Positions 10,020 to 21,471 of a stretch of DNA of 64,000 nt are shown one piece after another (position 1 is the first letter of the stretch; every line of letters starts with the position of its first letter). The translations under genes and the position numbers were made by a program. Origin of the DNA: Kondoa malvinella (lineage: Eukaryota; Basidiomycota; Agaricostilbomycetes; Agaricostilbales; Kondoaceae); the NCBI GenBank assembly GCA_039545315.1, contig BCIM01000001.1:3257783-3321782 (forward strand), given 5' to 3'. A model generated the notes under the pieces. That model saw only the letters and a program-made list of their open reading frames with translations, was not told the DNA's origin and did not search any database.

Positions 10020-11560
10020 ATGCTAAGCAGCTCACTGCGCAACTCCTTCTCTCGAGCCATGTCTTTTTCCTCTTCTGTGCAGGTCCCGAAAGCAACGGGC
10101 AAATCCTTTCGAGTCGCTTGCATACAATTGGGCAACACGCTGCCCGATAAACAGGCCAACCTGGACAGGTCAAAGGAACTCTTCAATCAAGCTGTTCAGG
10201 TGAAAGAGAAGCCTGATCTCGTCGTGTTGCCGTATGTCTGCCCAATTCTCGCCGCTACCTCTCTCGATCGGTTGATTTAGCGAATGCTTCAACTCGCCTT
10301 ATGGAGCAGACCACTTTCCCGAGTATTGCGAAGGTACGTCCGTTCCTTAAAGGCAGAACGTTATTCACCGGAGTACAGAGATTGGCTTCTCCAAGCAGTC
10401 ACTCCCATACAATATAGATCAAAGCTCAAGCCAGTCTGTCAAGCTATTGAGCTCGCTTGCAAAAGACGCGGGTGTTTGGCTTGTCGGAGGTATGATCTTG
10501 TGCCAACGATGGTTTCATTCCATTGACACCTTGTAGGCTCGATACCGGAAAGAGAAGCCTCTACCAAGAAGCTATACAATACCTCGACAGTGTACAACCG
10601 CTCAGGTGAGCTAGTAGCCATTCATCGGAAGTTGCATTTGTGAGTGCTCTCTCATCTACCGTCTGCCTCTGATTGGTATTATACAGGTTCGATATTGATG
10701 TACATGCTTAAGAGACACGTTTGAACTCTGTTGACAAACGTGAATATAGATTCCCGGTGGTATTACTTTCAAGGAATCTGACACCCTCACAGGCGGTAAC
10801 GAGGTCACGACTTTCGATGCAGGTAGATCCTAAGCCTCGATTCAAGTCATGCGCTGATACGCGAAGCAGAGTTTGGTAAATTGGGTCTAGGAATTTGCTA
10901 TGATTTGCGCTTCCCAGAAATGGCAATGATTGCAGCGAGACAAGGAGCTCTAGCTATGATATGTACGTTCTTCATCATCTCTTGACACTTATCTAATTCT
11001 CGAGCAGATCCCGGCGCTTTCAACACTACTACCGGTCGGTCATACTTCTTCAGTGCTTAAGTCTTACTGACCATCTACAGGTCCGCCCTATTGGGAGCTA
11101 TTACAGCGAGCAAGGTAATTGCATTCATCAGAACTGAGACAGATCAAGGTCTGACAACTAGCTGCAGAGCGGTAGACAACCAGATCTATGTGATAACGGC
11201 TTCACCTGCTCGACCAGAAAACGGGAAAGGCTACCCTGCCTATGGCTACTCTATGATTGTAGATCCTACGTGAGCTTGTTCAAGCTGTAACTCGTACAGC
11301 GCTGATGTGGGAGCAGCGGGAAAGTCGCCGAGTCGACAGATGAGAAGGAATCAATCATACATGGCTTGGTTGGTCAGTGCTTCGTCTGTCGCGTAGAATA
11401 TCAGCTGAAGGTGCTGTAGACATTGATTTGATCAACAAGCAGAGGCAAAACATCCCTCTTTCCGTGCAAAGGCGATTTGACGTCTACCCAGATGTAGGTC
11501 TCTCTGAAAACCTTTGGCTTTGGCTTGACATTGAAGACATGTAATCAGGTCGCTAAATGA
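10020..11560 (+). CDS. Nitrilase-superfamily omega-amidase (Nit2/NIT3-like)
   Basis: This is a C-N hydrolase acting on dicarboxylic acid monoamides such as alpha-ketoglutaramate (family knowledge). About 13 exons rebuild a protein of roughly 310 residues: [107 protein letters not shown] and [17 protein letters not shown]. The catalytic triad is visible: Glu in PEYCE, Lys in HRKLH and Cys in GICYD. The end is DVYPDVAK with TGA 11558-11560. The first ATG gives [16 protein letters not shown], a basic, hydroxylated stretch like a mitochondrial presequence. A second in-frame ATG 13 codons later would give a cytosolic form. Dual targeting is inferred only. Confidence 0.9.
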
Positions 11561-11668
11561 GAAAGGGAAGCAAGGTACTATGTAGACAGAAGGTGATCCA
11601 AGCCAGTGCATTCGTCATGCTGTGTCTCTTGTCTTGAACCACGAAAGTATACCTTAGAGCGACTTGTC

Positions 11669-13135
11669 ATGTCAGCTCACGCTTCCGCTGCAGCAAAGGA
11701 TCGGATCAGACTAGCGCTTGCCTTTATACTGCTTGAGCGACCTGAGCCTGTCAACGTCTCGATTGCTGCCCTTCGCGCTCAAATTGCTCGAAACCATGTT
11801 GTGCCAGCTGCGAGAGATGCTCTGCTTTCTGATGTGTCTGCGTCAAACCCAAACGCTGCTATGGCTGGACAGCTGAAACGCACGTTGGAAGAAATGCAAG
11901 GTCTGAAAGATCAGCTGCAGGTCAAAGATCTCGGTAGGCCCCTGCACTGCATAGTATTTTCGAGGCTTACACTGCATTCAGAACTGGAGAGACTGCGGGC
12001 AAAGAAGCCCAAGCTTGCAGTCTCGACAGAAACCCCGACGAAAGTAGCAAAGAAGGCAGCAAAAAAGACAGCACAGCGACTCGAGAAGATCGTAGCCCTC
12101 GAGCAACTTCTTGAATCGCATACCACAGGCTCACAGATAGCGAAAGCTAGCCTCACCGAATCGCATCAAATCCTTTGCTCTCTGCTCGAATTCCAGCACA
12201 GTGCCAAAGCCAGCAAAATTGAGAAAGCAGCAGCCGGTCAATCATCACGGTTATTGCCTCGCATACAAGCTATTGAGCAATCTTCCTGCAAGCTGATTCG
12301 CTCTCTCGCAACCTCTTTACCAGCAATCATTGAGCCATCGTTGTCGCCCACCTCTGTTGTACCTAGTGTTAAAGAGCTCTTGCACTGGACATGCACTACT
12401 GCTGTACAGATGCTGGAGACATGTCACAAACAAGGAGAAAAGCATGTTCCAGCTGACCAGATGCCGCAAATTGCACAAGCCACAAGTTCTGCTGTGAACG
12501 CTATTGCTATTGAGGTAAGCCGTAGCTCTGATCAGAAGTCCAAGCTTAAAGAATCACCAAAGCTGGATACTCTATGCAAAGCAACCCTCGGCACCATACT
12601 TCGGCTTTCCAACCTCCTTCACGAAACCTTTACCGGCTCACGATCAAACTCGACTAAATCTTCTTACAAGCATCTCGAGCAGCTTTTGAACGCAGATACT
12701 CGACATGAACTCCTCGGCATCATCCAAGTCATGACTACAGCTTTACCTCCGGCCTTACTTTCACCGGCTATTCAGAGTCTATTTCACAATGGCGTCTCTC
12801 TGTTTTGCGAATGCTATCAATGGTCTATGCAGCAAGAACAAAGGCTAATACAGCTGCCAGGCATAAATGCTCGCAAGGATACGATTCACCTTATAATACC
12901 CAGCTTACGTCATTCCCTCTCGGCAGCAACTCTTCAACGCATGGGCGGCTCTCCGAATTGTCTGATTGCTGTAACTCTGGAAAAGGCTGTGGTTTTGGTG
13001 TCGTCTGTCATGGCGAAAACATCAGCAAGTGTCTTGGGCAAACAGATTGAGGACGAGATGCTTTCGCTGTTGGAAGAGATGCTCTTAGCGTGTGACGCTG
13101 CGAAGCTGCCGCTCAGGGCAGGCCATGCCCTCTAA
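11669..13135 (+). CDS. Uncharacterised Ala/Leu/Ser-rich helical protein with coiled coil
   Basis: The two exons (11669-11933, 11982-13135) give 472 residues, starting MSAHASAAAKDRIRLALAF. The intron of 48 nt is in frame and free of stops, so a retained form would also be translatable. Spliced, it restores a heptad-like run LKDQLQVKDLELERLRAKK, followed by a Lys-rich segment (VAKKAAKKTAQRLEKI). The remainder is predicted mostly alpha-helical with many Leu/Ala/Ser, for example LLPRIQAIEQSSCKLIRSL and SVMAKTSASVLGKQIEDEM. No signal peptide, membrane span or known motif was recognised. The start codon lies about 110 bp after the nitrilase stop. The function is unknown, and a scaffold role would be a guess. 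Confidence 0.7.
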   Translation: MSAHASAAAKDRIRLALAFILLERPEPVNVSIAALRAQIARNHVVPAARDALLSDVSASNPNAAMAGQLKRTLEEMQGLKDQLQVKDLGRPLHCIVFSRLTLHSELERLRAKKPKLAVSTETPTKVAKKAAKKTAQRLEKIVALEQLLESHTTGSQIAKASLTESHQILCSLLEFQHSAKASKIEKAAAGQSSRLLPRIQAIEQSSCKLIRSLATSLPAIIEPSLSPTSVVPSVKELLHWTCTTAVQMLETCHKQGEKHVPADQMPQIAQATSSAVNAIAIEVSRSSDQKSKLKESPKLDTLCKATLGTILRLSNLLHETFTGSRSNSTKSSYKHLEQLLNADTRHELLGIIQVMTTALPPALLSPAIQSLFHNGVSLFCECYQWSMQQEQRLIQLPGINARKDTIHLIIPSLRHSLSAATLQRMGGSPNCLIAVTLEKAVVLVSSVMAKTSASVLGKQIEDEMLSLLEEMLLACDAAKLPLRAGHAL

Positions 13136-13261
13136 TGAGTGGCAGAATGGAGTAGTAACAATAATAACGAATACACGTCTCCAAGACCCCTTCTAGTCTG
13201 AAATGCTAATGCTATCTACAATATCTACCTTGTGCTTGCTATATCTCAAATCCACATCAAA

Positions 13262-15465
13262 CTATAAATCAACCTTGACCCTTGAACCGGAAGGCAGGTC
13301 GTCTTCCCTCGATAGAGAAGGTTTGCGCTTTGATGTTGTCGGCCGTGTTTCGCTTAACGATTCGACCAGACTGTGTCTCGACTCTGCGTAGAAGCGCGTC
13401 ATGAAGGGTGACATGCTTTGCGGATTCGGTATAGAGTTGCGCCGCGAGACGACAGGCTGTGTGCCGGTATATGTCTAGTGGACGACATGAGCATGAACCA
13501 AAATGTAAGCAAAGACAAGCTTACAGAGACCAGACTTGGCTGTCCCAGCATAGAGTCAATGGCTTGGAAGAATTGACAAGCCAAAGCTTCGAAATTTGAT
13601 AGAGAGTATTTGATGCTAAGGGTGGAAAGGTGCTCCTTCAGCGATGTTGCCTCTGGGACGTCTAGGAACTGTTAGTGCAAGATCATCACATCAGATTTGC
13701 TCCGATGATGCTCTTCAAAGACCAACCTCATGTTTCCGATCACGCATCTCCCGCTCAAACTCAGCCTGCGCAGCACTTCGCACACTAAACAGCATCTGCG
13801 CCGCCTCGACCAGTTTATCATTCGTTTCCGGCTCTTCATCATCGCAATCCTCATCCTCCGAAGATTCTGATCCAGACCCGCTACTCGACGCAGAAGGCTG
13901 CACAACCACTCGTCGCCTGTTCCACATTATTCCATCCCATCCACCACAACCTACACCCAATAACACATCGATAGCTTCTATCCCAGTCCAACCTTCCGTG
14001 AGATAACCATTCAAACAAGCTTGAGTGACCAATGCGAGGAGAAGCTTGTACCACGCTGAAGAAGCACAAAACTTCCGTTTGTCTGTTGCTGCTGAATCTT
14101 CCGCATCGGCACCGGGTAGAGGGGTAGAATGTGTATCGGGTGTAAAAGGACCGACTGAATCTTGCGCCAAGTCAACGAAAAGGGAAGAAGAGAGGATAAG
14201 GAAGTCGGATATAAGAGCAGCGAGGGATTCTCGTCGTTTGCTGGTAAGAAGGCTGAGCTCGGCTTTGTCTGTTAAAGCTGAAGTCGAGCCGGTGAAAAGG
14301 CTGGTGCAAGTCGAGCATTGCTGTACGCGATGACGAGCACACCAAGCGGACGAAGTGGGAAGATCTTGCGTTACAGAGGTGCTGTAAATATCTTTGGCTC
14401 TTGTGCGCAAAGCTTGACCGTGCATAATGCGATAGTCGAAATGAGGGTTGCTAGGAAGCTGATCTGCTCTTCCTTCGTCAGAGGGTGATAGACCGCTTGC
14501 TGCGTTTGGATCTGCGTCTGGGTCGAATTCTGCATCTTCAGCAGCGAATTTTTGGGCCAAGAGTGATTGCGACCGGCCGGAATAATTGGCAGGCGCATTA
14601 GCTAGAGAGGCAGAAGAGACGCTGGCGATTTTGATGAGATCAGCAGGCAATTCTATAGGGGCCGCCTTCCCATTGAAGTAAAGTGCGGACTTCTGAGTGC
14701 GGACAGCGGAACGAGTCGGACGGTTAGATTCGCCGAAAAGGTTGTTGACGAGTGTAGAGATCTGGTAGCGGCGTTGTACGATATACGAGCGTTCTTGATT
14801 TTTTGAAGGCAAAGCGGGATAGAGGGTAGTGTGCTTGTTTAGAGCATCGACGGAAGCGACGGTTAAATTCTGGCGAAGTTGCATCATGCCTTGGACGGTG
14901 CGTTCTAGTGAGGTAGCACGAGCTGATAGTGCTGCAAATACTGAAGCATCGCCTCGAGTGGGTAGAGTGAGATTGACGCCCGGTAGAGTCTTGAGAAGCT
15001 GTAGGATAACTTCGTCCGCTTCTGATGGAAAGCCTGCCAAGTCATCGTACGCAGGCTTTTGTGCATCAGATCGCGATACAGCTTCTTGTTCAGCTGAGCG
15101 TGTAAAGGAAACGCTTTGTTTGCCAGCCAACAGTCGGACCGTGCCATTGAGCCATCTACAGGATGTGTCTTAGCCTCTGCGCTGCTTCCACTGTATCAGA
15201 GCAAGACCTACGCCATGTACTCTGTAATCTTATCGCGAGACTGGTCCTCTTTGACAGGTTGAGCCTTATCGGCAAGATGCGTCGTCGAATCCGAGTTCTG
15301 CTTGCTTGGACTCTTTTGCATCAAGGTCCTGTTCAGTTCAACTCGCTTTTTGAAGGCTTCCTCAGAAATGAAATGTCGATAGCCATGCGTTCCATCCAAA
15401 GATTGAGGTTTGACACCCGTAGGCTTGAAATTCTCGCTGACTGGTATAAGGAGATGCCCGACCAT
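13262..15465 (-). CDS. Uncharacterised protein with acidic serine-rich segment
   Basis: The start is ATG 15465-15463 (MVGHLLIPVSENF). Exon 1 ends ITEYMA and joins across a short intron to WLNGTVRLLAGKQSVSF. The long middle exon contains RSYIVQRRYQISTLVNNLFG, then FDYRIMHGQALRTRAKDIYS, a small Cys/His cluster WCARHRVQQCSTCTS, and hydrophobic helices (AWYKLLLALVTQACLNGY, GIEAIDVLLGVGCGGWDGI). An acidic run (SGSGSESSEDEDCDDEE) follows. C-terminal exons give TSLKEHLSTLSIKYSLSNFE, FFQAIDSMLGQPSLV and a basic Ser/Arg/Pro tail ending at TAG 13262-13264. The CxxC-type cluster could bind a metal. I do not recognise the family, and the C-terminal exon joins are less certain than the rest. Confidence 0.6.
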
Positions 15466-15695
15466 GGCCTTGGTATTATCGTTGCAGCTCTAGTGTATCT
15501 GGCCAGCACTGAAGGGGAATTGGTCATTCGGCAAGCCAGAACGAGGCTTTTCTGCTTATCGGAATCCGACGGATTGGCTAAACTAGTAAGTTTGAAAGTC
15601 GCGAATCACAGTCATGCGTATAACCATACGAGTGCCAGCTCATTCCAATAAGTTACTACATACTACTACTATCATACAATCCCTTTGCATTGCTT

Positions 15696-18600
15696 CTATG
15701 TCATGGCAACGATGGCTTTAAGACCTATGGTTTTGGTTGTGGGAGAAACGCTGTTGACGAGGAAGCGCAGGCCGCCAGTGTTTTGATTCAGGTAGATGAC
15801 CGTAGGCGAGCCTGGTGTGACAGAGCCAACATTTTGCTGAGAGACTGCTCCGGATGAGCTTTGGGTGTAGAGCGTTCCCGAAATTTGATCGACGCCAGCT
15901 GTACCGGCTGCAGTGAGCTCTATGCGAGTCACAGTCTGCGATCAACCATCAGTATATAGCTCGCTATAGTGTGACAAAAGAGACTTACCTGGAAACCACC
16001 ACTGAACCGCAGCTCAATCCAATTACCCACGCTCGAAGTCACCCAGGGCGCAGTCTCGCTCTCCCATGTTATGCCAGCTCGGAAACCATTGGCTTGACTT
16101 TGCGATACGCTGACCGTAGCCGAACCAGCAATGTTTTTGCTCACTGGTAATGCGCTTGGAGTTGGTGTAGAGGAACTGGTCTTGCTGCTGCTACTGCTGC
16201 TGCTCTGCGATGTAGAGCTGGACGAGCTAGACGAAGTCTTTGAAGAGCTAGATTGTGTAGAGCTGGAAGCGCTAGACGACGAGGAAGACTTTGAAGAGCT
16301 CGATGGCGATGAACTCGATTGCGTCGAGCTTGATTGTGTCGAGCTAGATTGTGTCGAGCTAGATTGTGTCGAGCTAGACTGTCTGGAGGAGCTACTTGGG
16401 CTTTGCGAGCTACTAGAGGGAGTGATTGAGCTCGAAGAAGCCTGGGAGCTGCTCGAGCTGCTTCGCACAGACGAAGAGCTTGAGACCTGAGTCGATGACA
16501 CTATCAAGCTACTTGAGTGTACAGATGAGGAGCTTTGCACGCTGGATGACGATGATATGGCTCGAGAGGAGGAAACGACCATAGACGAGCTGCTGGGACT
16601 GGGTATAGCCGAGCTGCTGACGATGGATGGAAGAACCGATCCAGACGCGCTTCGGCTGCTTACACTTGACGCTGAGCTTGAAATTGCCGATGAAGCTGGG
16701 AGTGAGGATACAGCAGAGCTTGATCGCATGCTTGATGATGAGGCGGTGCTGGCTGCGGAGGACGAGTTGAAGCTTGCTGTCATACCACCGATTGAGTTCA
16801 TCATTGCCGAAGAGCCAAAAGATACTGAGCCGTAACCGGACGCGCTGGAAGAGACAGCTCGGGACGAGACCGCTGACGATTGCATCGAAGAAGCTGCAGA
16901 TGCGCTTCTGCCAGATGACAAAGCCGAAGAAGCTTGGCTGGACACTACTGAAGAGTATCTGCCCGATATGGTTGCTGAAGGACTGAACATTGCTGAAGAC
17001 GATGCAGCAATTGCAGGTAATTGATAGCCAAAGACGGAAAACTCATTGAGACCGGCAGCCGATGTTGTGCTAAACAACAGTAAGTTTCGTAAAGGGCGAG
17101 TCGCATGTCTAGAACTCACAAAGTGACAGTTTTGACTGTGAATCTCACCCAGGTAACAGTCTTGGCAGCAAAAGAGCCGGTAAGGGGAGTTGTTCCGGAA
17201 GGCAGAGTACCGGTCGAAAGAGAACTTCCGTCGCTGAATGTCAAAGTTCCTGAGCTGATCCTGTTCAGCAGGGATCCTCTGTCGTAGAGCGAGATCTTGG
17301 TGATGACGACAGGACTCGACCATGTCAAAAGGATGTTGGCGCCTGCTCCTTGGTTGTTTGTAACCCATGAAGCGGACGAGTCTAATGGAAGCGTGTTAGC
17401 GAAAGCGTATTATAGCTGTAATGGTACTGACTGGTCGCAGAGATAACACCATCCACCGCTCGCGCACCAGGATTGCTGCTAGTCTGTGATGAGACCATGA
17501 CCATAGCCCGCGGTGCGACATTGACGACTTCGGTTGAGTAGACAGGTTGAGCTGACTGCGTCGCGCTCGCTATTTGAGAGCCAGAGACGGAACCAGAAAC
17601 TAGAGAGGTCGGTAGGAATGCTGATGCTGATTGTGAGCGCGATCCAGACAATGACGACAGGCCGCTAGAGAATACTCCGGATCCTGAGGCTGAGGCTGAT
17701 AGTCTTCCACTTGACAGAGCGCCGGAAGCAGAGTAGGAAGGGATTGCGCTGGATAGAAGGCCTGAACCGCTAGCAGACAGCATGCCTGAAGCAGAAGGCA
17801 TCGCCGATGAAAGTCTTGCACTACCAGATGAAATGCCACTTGATAGTCCGCTTGAAACAAATGAAGCTGAAGGCATTGCTGAGGCAGACATGAATCCGGA
17901 GCTGAAGGCCGATGATACGCCGGAGCTGAAAGCTGACGATACGCCCGAATTGAAGCCAGAGGAGAGCCCTATGCTGACCGAGGACGCCCGGATGCCAAAG
18001 ACTTCGATCTCGCTAAGACCAATGTTTCCAGTTGAGCCGGAAACAGATGCGATTCTGAAGAGAAGACTTGAAGCTATGACAGGCTTCATATTGATAGGTG
18101 TAGCTGTTCCAATGTTCCATAGCTGACCAACTGGAACACTAGTACCATCGGAAAAGGTTATTGAGCCGGACAGCACATTGTCGTTCAGGTTGGGTCGATC
18201 ATAGAGAATTATCGAAGAGATGAGGTATGGCTCTGACCAAGTGAGGTTGAGTGTGGCTCCAGCTCCTTCGCCAGCGGTTGCCCATTCTTTGGTGTAGTCG
18301 CCGGGATCTGATCAATAGTTAGAGAGATATCTCGACTCAAGTTAGATGCTTACATCCTCCCGCAACTCCATCGGTAGCCGAATCACCTTCTTGTCCCGAT
18401 GACTGTGACGAAGCCGTGACCAAGGCAATTGGCGCAATGTTGCCAACAGCAGGGTTGCTTGTTGGACCAGGAAGAGCTGTCGAGACAGAGCCGGATGCGA
18501 GTAAAGCTTGGTAAACTTGAATTTCTGCCAATCCTGCACTGACGGTCGATTCGGTATTGCGAGTGACTTCGAAAGTGAGCGTGCTGGTCGTTACTGGGTT

Positions 18601-21108
18601 GAAGTTGACTACCGTCGCTCCACCAGCATTATCGAGAGCTCCAACCGGAACTATTGTACCGTCTTCGAAAGTCAAGGTACCAGCCGTGATGTGGTCCTGC
18701 AAAATGTGATGAGCAGAATTAATCATCTTGCGAGAATAGCTTACATTGGTGTTTGGTCTGTCATACAGAACGACCTGCGCGATAGTATACACTCGATCCC
18801 AGGTCAGGACTAATGTAGCACCGACGCCTTGATTGTTCGATGCCCATTCTGCACTGTAATTAGCGGGATAGCCGCTTATGACACCGTCATTCGCTCTTCC
18901 AGCTGGTTGGACGTCTGAGGAAGATGAAGCAGTAGCAATTGCAAGCGGTGCAATGTTGTTGGTTGAATCGATAATTACAGACGAATTGGGCAGAATCGAC
19001 GGTACTGATTCGTCGTCGCATGTGAAGACTTGCAATTCGGCCAGACCAACTCCGCGAGTGCTGTCGCTGACAGTGCCAACTGTAAAGACAAGCGAGTCCA
19101 TGTCGATAGGATCAAAAGATACTGTCGTTGCTGAGCCGTCGTTGTTCAGTTCGCCCACATCTGTGGTTGTGCCATCCGACCATTCCAAGGTGCCGCTTGT
19201 CACTTGATCATTCTCATTGATTCTGTCAAAGAGCTGGATTCCGTAATGAGCAGGTTTTCAGATGGCGGTCATGTGTACTTACCACGACAGAGCAAACAGT
19301 GTAGCTTTGGTCCCAAGTAAGCGAAAGAGAGGCACCATCCTGCTCGCCATTTGATGCCCATTCAGCGCTGTAGTTGGCTGGATAACCACTGATGACACCA
19401 TCGATCGCTCTTTGCGCTGGCTGCACATCCGAAGAGCTGGATGCCACAATGCTTGCCAAGGGAGCGATATTGAGACCGTTCGAAGATGTGCTGTTAGCTC
19501 CCTCGGCGCCTTCGGTCAATTCGCCAAAGACCATGATCTCGCTTAGGCCAATTCCGGCTGAAGTTGGCGAGACAGCAGTGATCGTCAGCTTCAGAGAGGT
19601 AGTCGAGGTCGGGTCGAAGGTGAAGACTGTTGCGCTTCCATCGTTGTAGAGCGCTCCCAAGATGACTTCCGTCCCGTCACTCAAATCGACCATGGATTCC
19701 CAGATCTGGTCATTGTCGTTCGGCCCTGCATTCGTGTCAGCTATGTTTCGATAGCTCGGTAGAGCACTTACGATCGTAGAGCACTATAGTATCGATAGTG
19801 TAGGCCTTTGACCAAGTCAAAGTGAATGTAGTGCCAGCTTTGCCATTATTAGAAGCCCATTCTTTGTATGCATCGCCCTGTACCAAAATAAGCCCGACTG
19901 CCATAACAGTCTCAGTGAGTCGCTTACAGGATAACCATCGATCACAGTGTCTATGGCCTTCTCGGGTCCCTGACCAGAAGCGGAAGAAGAAGCGGAAGCA
20001 ATAGCTAGCGGAGCAATGTTCTGACGATCAGTTGGAACCGGACCAGCAGACGTGGGCGTAGTATTGACAGCCACAGACGGTACTGTAACCTGAATAGCGT
20101 TTGCTGCCGAGACGATGTATTGACGCTTAAGCCAGTCGACTTCGGGTCTTCCCCATGCCTCGCATTGATCTTGACTTTGACAAATGTTGCTGTCGTAAGC
20201 TGCATCCCGGATTAGAATAAGACTGATTGTATATGCTAGGACCCTTACGAGTGTAGACGTAGAAGGCATCCGACTTTGCTTGGATTTGACCAGCATCCAG
20301 GTTGGGCGCATAGTTCACACTAGCTGGGTAAGCCATGTAACCGCTGACAGGCGCTCCCAAACCCAGAGCTCCTGGGATGGCAGCGACGATTCGAGCAATG
20401 GTTTGATGATCAGAGTGATCGCCTGTGCCATAATCGGACAAATAGTCGAGAGTGTGAATGCTTGTAGGCTGAAGGGCGACCATGATCTGGCCAAGAGCGG
20501 TAACAAGATCTGAAAGAGTGTAGGTAGCTAAGCCATAGCGATCTGAGATGGTGCCAATTGAGCCATAGTAGAGCTTCAGGAGACTTTCGCCATTGCTTCT
20601 CCAGAAACCTGAACCATCCACCCCTCCATCCGGTAGACGGAACCAGACTCTTTGTATGTTTGGCTGACCAGTAAGAGTACGAATGAGAACTGGTTGACCA
20701 GCAAACGTCGCATTGTATTCTGTCCAAGAATCGGTAACGCCAGCCATGTAAGCGTAAGAAGCTTCGTTTCCTGCTTCGCGACTTTCTGGGTAATCGTTGC
20801 CGAGTCCAGCATCACCTGATGTTAAGAAGACATGGGTGACACAGGATCCAGATTGCACTGGACCGATCAAGTCGGGCGATTGACTACAAAAACAGATGAG
20901 CACGAGATTTCGATTGATGTAGTAGACGCACAAAAGTAGATCATCATCTGGATGAGCCACTATCGAAAGAAGGCCGCCTTTTCAAGGAGAAGACTTTAGC
21001 TTATGCGCATCGCATCTATTTGCCAAACAGACAGACCTCGGCAGTTGAAGACTTGAGCTTGAATATGCAGACATTGAAGAGCAAGTAGAAGCAAGCACGC
21101 CCATGCAT
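15696..21108 (-). CDS. Secreted PIG-L/LmbE-type deacetylase with six discoidin-like modules and Ser-rich linkers
   Basis: This protein of about 1500 residues starts with a probable signal sequence (ATG 21108, MHGRACFYLLFNVCIF; an ATG further upstream is possible). It is followed by a PIG-L/LmbE catalytic domain: LLSIVAHPDDDLLF (zinc motif), VFLTSGDAGLGNDYPESRE and GDHSDHQTIARIV (second zinc motif). Six discoidin-like (DUF7402/F5_8C-type) modules follow, each beginning N-[IV]-A-P and containing a D-G-V-I segment, E-W-A-S-N, LTW, VLYDRPN and SGTL.[FW].DG. They start near 20020, 19480, 18960, 18460, 17525 and 16140. Ser-rich linkers (about 17990-17530 and 17020-16140) separate the last modules and are typical of O-glycosylated cell-wall proteins. 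Introns of about 50 nt recur at equivalent places in the modules. N-deacetylation of a surface glycan is inferred from the families. Confidence 0.8.
16317..16376. repeat. 15-bp tandem repeat, four units, coding for QSSST-type pentapeptides
   Basis: Four consecutive 15-base units occupy 16317-16331, 16332-16346, 16347-16361 and 16362-16376. The last three are identical and the first differs at two positions. On the minus strand they encode repeats of Ser-Ser-Thr-Gln-Ser inside the Ser-rich linker of the modular deacetylase. The identical synonymous codons imply recent expansion, so copy number may vary between strains. Confidence 0.9.
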
Positions 21109-21471
21109 TGGAAAAAGCAGAGCGAGCCATGTTTTTGATCCAGCGAGCGGATCAGCGGAAATGAGCGTGTGAAAGCGAGACGAAGCAAAAAGGACAGTGA
21201 CAAGTAGGAACAGCGGAAGAGAGATACTGCAACATTGTAATGCATGGGCCAGACTCTGCGCCATGATCTTGGAATGGCGGAGCAAGAGCATGCCGGAAAT
21301 GGCAAAAATCGTCTCGAAAAGGAAGAAACGGCTTTGAATCGCTCGACCGCGAATCTTTTGCAAGCGGTGTGTGCCTGATCATAGAGGAGGCAAGGACAGT
21401 GCAATACATCTTTTGTTTCATCCATCATCAAGTTAAAGACGAATTTCGCCCAACACTCATTTCACACCAAC
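21109..21471. promoter_or_regulatory. Divergent promoter region between deacetylase and Cys-rich secreted protein
   Basis: This 360-bp region separates two divergent genes for secreted proteins and may be shared between them. The minus strand stays open through it up to 21363 (MQKIRGRAIQSRFFLFETIF, with a hydrophobic stretch ISLPLFLLVTVLFASS), so part of it may be coding if the deacetylase starts further upstream. No specific operator was recognised. Confidence 0.4.

Noticed and set aside
13644..15173. Plus-strand open frames across 13.6-15.2 kb
   Set aside because: They are antisense shadows of the long minus-strand exon, rich in Ser/Arg and without motifs or splice logic.
16131..16835. Plus-strand frames of Glu/Leu/Asp-rich repeats (LDCVELDCVELD...)
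   Set aside because: They are the complement of the Ser-rich linker of the modular deacetylase; biased codons keep the antisense frame open.
17782..18126. Plus-strand acidic frame (ADDTPELKADDTPEL...)
   Set aside because: Antisense of the Gly/Ser-rich linker; no start context or homology.
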